From Caldilineae bacterium (GTDB lineage: Bacteria > Chloroflexota > Anaerolineae > J102), in NCBI GenBank assembly GCA_003694905.1, contig RFJM01000224.1:1-9855 (forward strand): 9,855 bases of DNA, in the 5' to 3' direction. Numbering within the stretch: the stretch's first letter is position 1; every line of letters starts with the position of its first letter. This document shows, one piece after another, positions 1 through 6,281 of this stretch. The notes under the pieces are model-generated. The model saw only the letters and a program-made list of their open reading frames with translations. It searched no databases and was not told where the DNA came from. The position numbers and the translations under genes were made by a program.

Positions 1-519
1 ACCGAGAACTGGGGGCGGCCCCGCGCCGAGGTGGGGCATCTCATGCGCCTGATCAGCGAGAGTATCCGCGATGAGTTGGACGAGCTGGATGCCAACGGCG
101 TGCAGATCCGCCATAGCGGCCGCCTGACCGGCATCGACCCCAAATTGCAGGAAGAGATCAGGGGAGCGATCGAGCGCACGAAGCACAACGATAGGATCAT
201 CCTGAATGTGGCTTTCAACTACGGCGGCCGGGCCGAGATCGTGGATGCCATCAAGAACATGATCCGGGACGGGGTGAAGCCAGAGGAGGTGACCGAGGAA
301 CTGGTGAGCCGGTATCTCTACACCGCCGGCCTGCCGGATCCCGATATGATCATCCGCACCGGCGGCGAGTATCGGCTGTCCAATTTCCTGACCTGGCAGG
401 CAGCCTACGCCGAATACTACGCCACACCCGTTTACTGGCCCGATTTCGACGAGGCCGAGCTGCGTAAGGCCATCGCCGTCTACCAGGGTCGCGAGCGCCG
501 TTTTGGCCTGGTGAAGTAG
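1..519 (+). CDS. uppS: Isoprenyl (undecaprenyl) diphosphate synthase, 5' truncated
   Basis: This cis-prenyltransferase condenses isopentenyl diphosphate units onto an allylic diphosphate to make the lipid carrier for peptidoglycan and other wall glycans. The reading frame is open from base 1, so the start lies upstream; 172 residues remain of a family usually near 230-260, and the N-terminal catalytic Asp region is missing. The visible part begins with TENWGRP, the conserved (S/T)ENW motif, followed by EVGHLMRLI. Further on are LNVAFNYGGRAEI (about residues 68-80) and the C-terminal family block PDPDMIIRTGGEYRLSNFL (about 112-130), then GRERRFG near the end. The family usually has RTSGE; here it is RTGGE. 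The stop is 9 bp before cdsA, which it commonly precedes, so the two are probably cotranscribed. The family assignment is very secure; the exact chain length of the product cannot be read from sequence. Confidence 0.96.
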   Translation, partial: TENWGRPRAEVGHLMRLISESIRDELDELDANGVQIRHSGRLTGIDPKLQEEIRGAIERTKHNDRIILNVAFNYGGRAEIVDAIKNMIRDGVKPEEVTEELVSRYLYTAGLPDPDMIIRTGGEYRLSNFLTWQAAYAEYYATPVYWPDFDEAELRKAIAVYQGRERRFGLVK

Positions 520-528
520 ATCGCGCCT

Positions 529-1326
529 ATGTTGCGAGAACGGGTGCTGGTAGCCGTCGTCCTGGTACCCATCGTGGCGGCGGTGGCCTGGCTGGGTGGA
601 TGGTGGTTCACGGCCTTTGTGGCGCTGGCGGCCTTACTGGCCGCATGGGAACTGTTTGCGTTGCTGGGCAAGAACGAGTTCTTGCAGCCCGTCGCGGTCC
701 TGGGCCTGATCATCGTCGGCTGGCTGGTGCTGGAAAGTGGCCTGCCGCCCAAACCGGAGCGTTTTCAAATCCTCCTGGTCCTTTCTGTGCTGGTAGGGCT
801 GGTTGTGGCTTTGTTTCTCCGGCAACCCCATGCTGCCTCGGACTGGATCCTCACGTTGGGCGGCGCCGTATATCTGGGCCTGACCATGCGCTTCCTGGCC
901 ATGCTGCGCGGTCTGCCCGACGGTCTGGGGTGGGTAGCGTTGGCTGCGCTGGTCACATGGATCACCGACTCGGGAGCGTATTTCATCGGCCGGGCCTGGG
1001 GACGTCACAAACTATGGCCGCGGGTGAGCCCGAAGAAAACCTGGGAGGGCCTGGTGGGAGGGCTGGCCGTAGGCACGCCTAGCGCAGCACTTCTGGCTCT
1101 GTTCCTTGTGCCGGGCCTGACCTGGTGGCAGGGGGTGATCATCGGCCTGGCTGTGGGTACCCTCGGCCCCTTCGGCGACCTGAGCGAATCCCTTTTCAAG
1201 CGCCAGGTGGGCGTGAAGGATTCGTCTCATCTGCTACCGGGCCATGGCGGGGCTTTCGACCGTATCGACTCCTTTATCTTTGTGGGACCCGTGATCTACA
1301 TGCTGGCCCGACTCTTCGGGTGGTAA
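529..1326 (+). CDS. cdsA: Phosphatidate cytidylyltransferase (CDP-diacylglycerol synthase)
   Basis: This integral membrane enzyme converts phosphatidic acid and CTP to CDP-diacylglycerol, the branch point for bacterial phospholipids. The 265-residue length is normal. Several hydrophobic segments are visible (roughly residues 7-23, 27-45, 53-70, 80-97, 107-125, 178-195, 202-215 and 248-264). The conserved block WITDSGAYFIGR starts near residue 144 and continues into SPKKTWEG. The C-terminal family signature spans about residues 221-247: S-x-F-K-R, then K-D, then the PGHGG and FDRID core that carries metal- and substrate-binding acidic residues. ATG at 529 gives a full-length protein with a basic start (MLRER) before the first membrane segment. 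The ribosome site is weak; only GAAG about 15 nt upstream is visible, so translation may depend on coupling to uppS, 9 bp upstream. The stop is 16 bp from the convergent pstB stop, with no hairpin terminator between them. Confidence 0.96.
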   Translation: MLRERVLVAVVLVPIVAAVAWLGGWWFTAFVALAALLAAWELFALLGKNEFLQPVAVLGLIIVGWLVLESGLPPKPERFQILLVLSVLVGLVVALFLRQPHAASDWILTLGGAVYLGLTMRFLAMLRGLPDGLGWVALAALVTWITDSGAYFIGRAWGRHKLWPRVSPKKTWEGLVGGLAVGTPSAALLALFLVPGLTWWQGVIIGLAVGTLGPFGDLSESLFKRQVGVKDSSHLLPGHGGAFDRIDSFIFVGPVIYMLARLFGW

Positions 1327-1342
1327 GCGGCCATCGTTCCCG

Positions 1343-2164
<822 letters not shown>

Positions 2165-2165
2165 A

Positions 2166-3467
2166 TCAGTAACTCCGTTGATATCGGTTTCGCAGCCAGA
2201 TGGCGGTCGCGTTCAGGCCCAGCAGCAGCGCCAGCAAGACGATGATGCCGGCTGCTGCCAGATGGCGAAATTCCGCCTGAGGTCGGGCCGTCCACTGGTA
2301 GATCTGGATGGTCATGGTGGTGAATTTGGAGAACGGACCATCGGGGTCGCGGATGATAAAGGCCGAAGCGCCGATCACCACCAGGGGCGCGGTCTCGCCA
2401 AACGCGCGCGATATGGCCAGAATGCTGCCTGTGAGGATGCCGGGCATGGCGTTGGGCAGCACATGGTGCCAGACGGTCTGCCAGCGCGTGGCGCCCAAGC
2501 CATAACTGGCCTGGCGGATCCCTTGAGGCACGGCGCGGATAGCCTCACGGGCGTTGATAATGATGATGGGGAGGATCAGCAGGCCCAGGGTGAGGCCGGC
2601 CGATATGATGGTGCGGCCGTTGTTGGTCGTGGCATCACCTATCCCGAAGAGACTGCCGCCGGTAAGCGGCTGTAGCGCCCTGACGAAGATGGCCAGCCCC
2701 AGCAGGCCGTAGATGATGCTGGGCACGCCGGCCAGGTTGTTGATGTTGGTCTCGATCAAATCGTTTAGCCGCCCCTTCTGCCCGTACTCTTCGAGATAGA
2801 TCGCCGCGGCCACGCCCACTGGCAGCGAGAACAAGATGGTGATCGCCACAACCCAGAGGGACCCCAGGATGGCCGTACGGATGCCGGCAAACTCGGGATG
2901 CGACGACTGGGGCGACACCACGAATTTGGGATTCAGCCAGGAGTAGAAGCGGAGGGAGGCGCCATCCATCTCGGCTACCTCCGCCTTGATACGCGCGCGG
3001 TGGAACACCGAATCGAACAAAGACCAGGAGGCGAGGAAGTGGGGCTCGACGACGCGCTCGATGATGAGATCTCCCAGCTCTTCCTGACTTCGTTGGTCCA
3101 GTGGCTGTTCGCTCTCCAGGCGCCGGATAAGTCCCTGGGAAAGATGATCGCGCAGGATCTGCACCTGTACGTCCCGCGACAACTCCCGCAGAATCTGGTA
3201 GTCCGCGCCGCCGCGCTCCATGGGTAAGCGCTTGGGCGCATAGGTGGCCAGCAAGGCCGCGGGTTCGATTTCATTTTTCACGGCCACATAGCCGAAGCTA
3301 TCGTCGAGAATGTTCAACAACAGGGCCGAGAGCACGACGATGCCCACGCTGGTGGCGATGAGAAAAAGGGTCCGCCACATCGCGCCGCGGCGCCGTCTGC
3401 GCCGGATGAAACCCTGGAACTGTTTCTCGTCAGGATAGCCAGGGACCTGAGACACACGGTCGCGCAT
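2166..3467 (-). CDS. pstA: Phosphate ABC transporter permease PstA, long form
   Basis: This membrane subunit pairs with PstC to form the phosphate channel. I chose ATG at 3467 (433 residues, MRDRVSQ...): it lies 1 nt after the pstC stop and has GAGGAG seven bases upstream. A start 45 bp further out would overlap pstC and lacks comparable support. After an Arg-rich cytoplasmic stretch (22-27), TM1 is about 33-53. An unusually long segment of about 140 residues (54-194) follows before the permease core, whose membrane segments begin near residue 197. The core has AGVPSIIYG (246-254), the EAA-type coupling loop around GIRQASYGLGATRWQT (316-331), and AISRAFGETAPL (351-362). Ordinary PstA is about 280-300 residues. 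Long PstA proteins with an extra N-terminal region (as in the DUF3333-containing group) are known in other phyla; whether this segment belongs to that domain I cannot tell by eye. Confidence 0.95.
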   Translation of the reverse strand: MRDRVSQVPGYPDEKQFQGFIRRRRRRGAMWRTLFLIATSVGIVVLSALLLNILDDSFGYVAVKNEIEPAALLATYAPKRLPMERGGADYQILRELSRDVQVQILRDHLSQGLIRRLESEQPLDQRSQEELGDLIIERVVEPHFLASWSLFDSVFHRARIKAEVAEMDGASLRFYSWLNPKFVVSPQSSHPEFAGIRTAILGSLWVVAITILFSLPVGVAAAIYLEEYGQKGRLNDLIETNINNLAGVPSIIYGLLGLAIFVRALQPLTGGSLFGIGDATTNNGRTIISAGLTLGLLILPIIIINAREAIRAVPQGIRQASYGLGATRWQTVWHHVLPNAMPGILTGSILAISRAFGETAPLVVIGASAFIIRDPDGPFSKFTTMTIQIYQWTARPQAEFRHLAAAGIIVLLALLLGLNATAIWLRNRYQRSY

Positions 3468-3468
3468 G

Positions 3469-4467
3469 TCAATACTCCTCGCGGAAACGCCGGACGGCCC
3501 AGCGACTGGCAATGTTGAGAGCCAACGTCATCACGAACAGAGTCAGACCGATGGCGAAGATACTGTCGTAATCGATGGAATCATAGCTGAGATCCCCGCC
3601 GCTGATACGAACCATGTGGCCGGTCATCGTTTCTGCGGCGGTAAAGGGGTTCAGGAACTTGAAGCCGGTGACGGCATCCGCCCAGCTCTTGAAGTTGCGG
3701 GGGCCTGCGCCGGCAGCGATGGCTACGATCATGGTCTCGCCGACGGCGCGGGAAATGGCCACGATGAAGGCGGCGGAAATACCCGAAAGTGCGGCCGGCA
3801 GGACGATCCGCAAGGTAGTCTCGAGACGTGTGGCACCCAGGCCGAAAGCCGCCTCCCGCAAGGCACCCGGTACCGCGTGCAGCGCGTCCTCGCTCATCGA
3901 TGCCACCAGAGGCAGGATCAGGATGCCTATGACCAGGCCCGCCGAACCCACATTAAAGATCTCCACCCGGTCACTCCCCAGCAAGGCACGCAGGATCGCC
4001 GTGACGAACGTCAGGGCGAAGAAGCCGTAGACCACGGTGGGGACCCCGGCCAGCATCTCCAAAACGGGCTTGATGATCCTCCTGGCGGGAGCCGAGGCGT
4101 ACTCGCTGAGATAGATGGCGATCATCAGCCCGAGCGGCAGCGCTACAATCACCGCGATGAAGCTGGTGAGCAGGGTGGCGTTGACCAGGGGGAAGATGCC
4201 GAATTCGCCAATGGCAGGCTGCCAGGTCGTCTTGGTGAGGAAGTCGAAGAGAGAAACTTCGGGCCGGCGGAAGAACGCCAGGGCCTGAGAGAGCAGCACC
4301 AGCACAATGCCCACCGTTGTAAACACGGAGAGCACCCCACTCAGGAACAGGAAACCATGGATCAGCGATTCACCTGCTCGACGACGCCTGCGCAGGTCGA
4401 TCACCTCCTGGTGTTGTGCTACAGGAACGTTCATGGCCTGTATCGGTTGTGAGAGATCACTTTGCAT
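3469..4467 (-). CDS. pstC: Phosphate ABC transporter permease PstC
   Basis: This is the second membrane subunit of the phosphate importer, 332 residues, a typical length. A basic RRRRR patch (26-30) precedes TM1 (about 37-63). Further hydrophobic segments lie near 93-120, 138-161, 175-190, 226-252 and 302-322. Family landmarks are ATLLTSFIAVIVALPLGLM (97-115), LAGVPTVVYGFFAL (139-152), the cytoplasmic EAA loop LREAAFGLGATRLETTLR (203-220) that docks on PstB, and AISRAVGETM (237-246), the counterpart of AISRAFGETA in PstA. ATG at 4467 has AGGGAG 6 nt upstream. It is 90 bp downstream of pstS and 1 nt upstream of pstA. The external loop before the last helix (about 253-300, ending GGDLSYDSIDYDSIF) is somewhat long and acidic; I do not know its significance. 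Confidence 0.96.
   Translation of the reverse strand: MQSDLSQPIQAMNVPVAQHQEVIDLRRRRRAGESLIHGFLFLSGVLSVFTTVGIVLVLLSQALAFFRRPEVSLFDFLTKTTWQPAIGEFGIFPLVNATLLTSFIAVIVALPLGLMIAIYLSEYASAPARRIIKPVLEMLAGVPTVVYGFFALTFVTAILRALLGSDRVEIFNVGSAGLVIGILILPLVASMSEDALHAVPGALREAAFGLGATRLETTLRIVLPAALSGISAAFIVAISRAVGETMIVAIAAGAGPRNFKSWADAVTGFKFLNPFTAAETMTGHMVRISGGDLSYDSIDYDSIFAIGLTLFVMTLALNIASRWAVRRFREEY
3475..3480 (-). promoter_or_regulatory. Ribosome binding site that sets the pstA start
   Basis: On the minus strand GAGGAG is followed by seven bases and then ATG at 3467. The site lies inside the last codons of pstC (Glu-Glu), and the pstC stop TGA sits between it and the pstA ATG. This favours 3467 over any start further upstream and implies translational coupling of pstC and pstA. 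Confidence 0.8.
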
Positions 4468-4557
4468 GGAAAACTCCCTGGCGAGTGTGTCGACGAGACA
4501 GCAAGGGTCATGCCTAACTGCTCAGCTTGCGTTACGGCGCGTGGGCCTATATTGACG

Positions 4558-5577
4558 CTAGCGCATGGCATCGAGCCAGGCCTGTCTGGCCGCGGCCAGG
4601 GCGTCGGCCGGCGCCGGGAAATAGCCCACATCGACGATCTCTTCGTTGACATACGTGAGTACGAAGTTGAGAAAGCCCGCCACCTGGGGCTTGTCCTTCA
4701 TGATCTGGGCAGTGCTGTACATGAAAAGCGGTCGCGCCAGCGGGTAGCTCCCATCGTCGACGTGCTCGCGGTTGGGTGTCACACCCTCGATGCTGAGGAC
4801 CGACAGGCGATCACGGTTCTCCTCGTAATAAGCATAGCCGAAGAAACCGATGCCGTAGAGGCTGCCCTCTATACCCTGAACCAGCACATTGTCATCCTCG
4901 CTGAGCTGCGTGTTTGCGGCGGAGAGCAGGGGCGCCTTGTCTTTGTCGAAGACCTCCTCCACGAAATAGTCGAAGGTGCCGGAGTCGGTACCCGGGATGA
5001 AGCGCTGAATGGGTTCATTCGGCCAGGAAGCATCCAGATCCGACCACTTCTCTGCGATGGAAAACGCCTGGGCCAGTTGTTCCAGCGTCATGTCGGTGAC
5101 CCAGTCGTTGGCAGGGTTAACGACCACTGCCAGGGCGTCGGTTCCCACGCGGAACTCGATGGGCTCACGTCCGATAGAGCGACAGGATGCCAGCTCCGAG
5201 TCCATGATCGGCCGCGAGGCGTTGGAGATGTCGGTCTCGCCCGCGACGCAGAAGCGCTCGAACCCGGCGCCTGTGCCGATCAGATCGATGGTGATGTTGC
5301 CGCCGAAGCCTTCATCTGTAAAGCGTTCCGCCATGCGCTCGGCCAGCGGATAGACGGTAGAACTGCCTGCGGCAATGATATTGCCGGAAAGCTCGAGGGG
5401 ATTTACCTCGGGCAGGGTGATGCCTTCGCCTATGGCTGCCTGTGTTTTCGGGGTAGTCTCCCGGATGGAAGCGGGGGTGAGGGCCTGGGGTTCGGCGGCC
5501 TTTTCTTTGCGACCGCACGCGGTTAAGACCAGGCCCAACAACAGGAGGGGGATGAACAGCAAGTAGAGTCGTTTCAT
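4558..5577 (-). CDS. pstS: Phosphate-binding lipoprotein PstS
   Basis: This extracytoplasmic receptor captures inorganic phosphate and delivers it to PstC/PstA. In 339 residues there is a signal peptide (KR then a Leu-rich core, residues 4-17) ending in the lipobox LTAC, with Cys21 as the lipidated residue, and then a charged/Pro linker to about residue 60. Phosphate-binding loops of the family are visible: AAGSSTVYPL (69-78), GTGAGFERF (101-109), DISNASRPI (116-124) and PGTDSGTFDYF (195-205). The C-terminal half has GIEGSLYGIGFFGYAYY (235-251) and YPLARPLFMY (278-287), also typical. ATG at 5577 has GGAG 5 nt upstream and starts directly at the signal peptide. As first gene of pstSCAB it lies behind a Pho-box-like repeat. 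A 90-bp gap to pstC shows no strong hairpin. Lipid anchoring suggests retention on the outer face of the cytoplasmic membrane. Confidence 0.96.
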   Translation of the reverse strand: MKRLYLLFIPLLLLGLVLTACGRKEKAAEPQALTPASIRETTPKTQAAIGEGITLPEVNPLELSGNIIAAGSSTVYPLAERMAERFTDEGFGGNITIDLIGTGAGFERFCVAGETDISNASRPIMDSELASCRSIGREPIEFRVGTDALAVVVNPANDWVTDMTLEQLAQAFSIAEKWSDLDASWPNEPIQRFIPGTDSGTFDYFVEEVFDKDKAPLLSAANTQLSEDDNVLVQGIEGSLYGIGFFGYAYYEENRDRLSVLSIEGVTPNREHVDDGSYPLARPLFMYSTAQIMKDKPQVAGFLNFVLTYVNEEIVDVGYFPAPADALAAARQAWLDAMR

Positions 5578-5655
5578 GGTCTCTCCATTTGGACGATTGT
5601 CATTGGATAAGAGCTTTTTTGGGGCCGGCCCGTTCGAGCCTGGCTACATCTGCAC

Positions 5656-5685
5656 TTTATCAGAAAGGGGCTCCTGCGTCCTCAA
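5656..5685 (-). promoter_or_regulatory. Candidate pstS promoter
   Basis: Reading the minus strand, TTGAGG (5685-5680, 4 of 6 matches to TTGACA) and GATAAA (5661-5656, 4 of 6 to TATAAT) are 18 bp apart. A start near 5650 would give a leader of about 70 nt to the pstS ATG at 5577. The match is moderate, as expected for an activator-dependent promoter, and the -35 lies directly next to the Pho-box-like repeats. Confidence 0.45.
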
Positions 5686-5689
5686 GAAT

Positions 5690-5708
5690 CGGTTAAATCG
5701 CGGTTAAA
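5690..5708 (-). promoter_or_regulatory. Pho-box-like direct repeat upstream of pstS
   Basis: The minus strand has two identical 8-mers, TTTAACCG (5708-5701 and 5697-5690), separated by CGA, giving an 11-bp period (one helical turn). Flanking half-matches continue roughly in register: ATTAAAGA on the upstream side and CTTGAGGA on the -35 side. Tandem 8-bp repeats with 3-bp spacers, close to PyTTAAPyPy(T/A), are the described Pho box of cyanobacteria, and PhoB/PhoP sites elsewhere also repeat every 11 bp. The place, just upstream of a candidate -35 before pstS, fits an activator of the phosphate-starvation response. That a PhoB/PhoP-type regulator binds here is inference. Confidence 0.6.
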
Positions 5709-5801
5709 CTTCTTTAATTGCAGGTTCCAAGCGGTGCAGAGGGCCGGACCTGCTCCCCTGGCGCCAACAAGATCCGTATGTTGCGGGGCGCGTTGCCTCT
5801 C

Positions 5802-5821
5802 GACGGCGGTCTACCGCTGTC
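5802..5821. repeat. Short inverted repeat, 9-bp arms
   Basis: GACGGCGGT and ACCGCTGTC flank a 2-nt centre and pair over nine positions with one G-T wobble. No T-run follows on either strand, so it is not an obvious intrinsic terminator. It lies between the two divergent promoter candidates and could be an operator or chance; the function is unknown. Confidence 0.3.
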
Positions 5822-5851
5822 CATCAGTCCGCCACCTGGCCGCCCCCAAAT

Positions 5852-5875
5852 CGTAACGCACCCCGTAACCGACCC
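5852..5875 (+). repeat. Tandem 12-bp direct repeat upstream of the rightward promoter
   Basis: CGTAACGCACCC is followed at once by CGTAACCGACCC; 10 of 12 bases agree. The second copy ends 4 bp before the candidate -35 at 5880, a usual position for an activator bound on one DNA face. Period and placement suggest a regulator site for the ABC importer genes, but no known consensus is recognised. Confidence 0.4.
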
Positions 5876-5879
5876 CGAC

Positions 5880-5908
5880 TTGGGCCTTATGTCATACCGT
5901 GGTATACT
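5880..5908 (+). promoter_or_regulatory. Candidate extended -10 promoter for the peptide-type ABC importer
   Basis: TTGGGC (5880-5885) and TATACT (5903-5908, 5 of 6 to TATAAT) are separated by 17 bp, and TGG directly before the -10 gives the TGn extended element. The -10 overlaps the inverted repeat ATACC-GT-GGTAT (5894-5905), which could let a repressor block it. Transcription from here would begin near 5915 and leave a leader of about 370 nt before the ATG at 6282. Confidence 0.5.
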
Positions 5909-6097
5909 CAATATCGTCTTTGGGGCTTACCTGCATTCGTTGCCGAGCCGCGGCATCTTGTCCATAGGGATGTCGACTCGACAACGGGGGACCACCACAA
6001 CATCCTGCTCCTATCTTCGTATCTCTCCTCCTCGATAGCGACCACTCATCCCGATCCGTAGCAATGCCCTCCCAACCCTCTGCAGCTAAGGCTTCCG

Positions 6098-6125
6098 GCT
6101 CAGGCGCCATTGGGGGTGCCTGGGC
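6098..6125 (+). other. Stem-loop in the leader of the binding-protein gene
   Basis: GCTCAGGCGCC (6098-6108) pairs with GGTGCCTGGGC (6115-6125) over eleven positions, with two G-U wobbles and a six-base loop. No U-run follows, so it is not a classical terminator. It sits ten bases before an AGGAGG sequence (6135-6140). It may stabilise the transcript or tune translation; no riboswitch class is recognised. Confidence 0.35.
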
Positions 6126-6143
6126 TGTAGCGGTAGGAGGTAC

Positions 6144-6236
6144 ATGCGCGTGGTCGGAGACGTGTGTCCGTTTCTCTCATCCTTCTTGCAAGGAGGTTGT
6201 ATAGACAGACGTTTGAGCATCTCAGACCCAGCTTGA
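6144..6236 (+). CDS. Possible 30-residue leader ORF (doubtful)
   Basis: ATG at 6144 is preceded by AGGAGG with a short 3-nt spacing and opens a 30-codon frame (MRVVGDVCPFLSS...), ending TGA at 6234-6236, 45 bp before the binding-protein ATG. It directly follows the 6098-6125 stem-loop. It has no run of one amino acid like the attenuation peptides, no membrane segment and no family I know. The spacing is tight for efficient initiation. It is listed because the ribosome site is strong in sequence; chance is a serious alternative. Confidence 0.15.
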   Translation: MRVVGDVCPFLSSFLQGGCIDRRLSISDPA

Positions 6237-6267
6237 CCCACTCCCACTCCTTTCACGTTCACCCACA

Positions 6268-6273
6268 AGGAGG
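6268..6273 (+). promoter_or_regulatory. Strong ribosome binding site of the binding-protein gene
   Basis: AGGAGG within CAAGGAGGT lies 8 nt before the ATG at 6282, near-perfect complementarity to the 16S 3' end. The same nine bases CAAGGAGGT also occur at 6189-6197 without a usable start codon behind them. Confidence 0.85.
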
Positions 6274-6281
6274 TAATTGTC

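Larger units (their letters stand above)
5578..6281. other. 704-bp divergent intergenic region between pstS and the peptide-type ABC importer
   Basis: No convincing long coding sequence lies here; the open frames that cross it show no recognisable family and skewed composition. The pstS-proximal third is comparatively AT-rich and holds the Pho-box-like repeats and a pstS promoter candidate. The centre carries a small hairpin, a tandem 12-bp repeat and a strong rightward promoter candidate. The right-hand part (about 5915-6281) would be a leader of about 370 nt for the binding-protein gene. It contains short inverted repeats (TGCCG/CGGCA at 5941-5955, TGTCG/CGACA at 5971-5983), a strong stem-loop (6098-6125) and three AGGAGG sequences, of which only the last serves a known gene. 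Confidence 0.7.

Noticed and set aside
3469..3512. Alternative upstream pstA start at 3512 giving 448 residues
   Set aside because: It would overlap pstC by 44 bp, while ATG 3467 has GAGGAG at seven bases and follows the pstC stop by 1 nt.
4468..4557. pstS-pstC gap checked for a stem-loop that could set a high PstS to PstC ratio
   Set aside because: Only four-base inverted matches are present; no structure comparable to the one at 8001-8038.
3466..5526. Long plus-strand open frames (more than 300 codons each) opposite pstC and pstS
   Set aside because: They lie fully antisense to secure pst genes, have low-complexity Gln/Gly/Asp/Arg-rich translations with no family features, and are expected by-products of GC-rich codon use.
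5615..5631. Perfect palindrome GGGCCGGCCC next to a T6 run, terminator-like
   Set aside because: On the plus strand the T-run comes before the palindrome, and on the minus strand the run following it is A, so neither strand forms an intrinsic terminator. It lies in the pstS leader and is probably GC-rich chance.
5718..6038. Plus-strand open frame of about 106 codons inside the intergenic region
   Set aside because: It spans the tandem repeat and promoter elements, has no good ribosome site, and its translation is Pro/Arg/Thr-rich with no recognisable fold or family.
5915..6281. Known riboswitch or T-box in the long leader
   Set aside because: I could not match any class-specific conserved core; only simple hairpins are visible.
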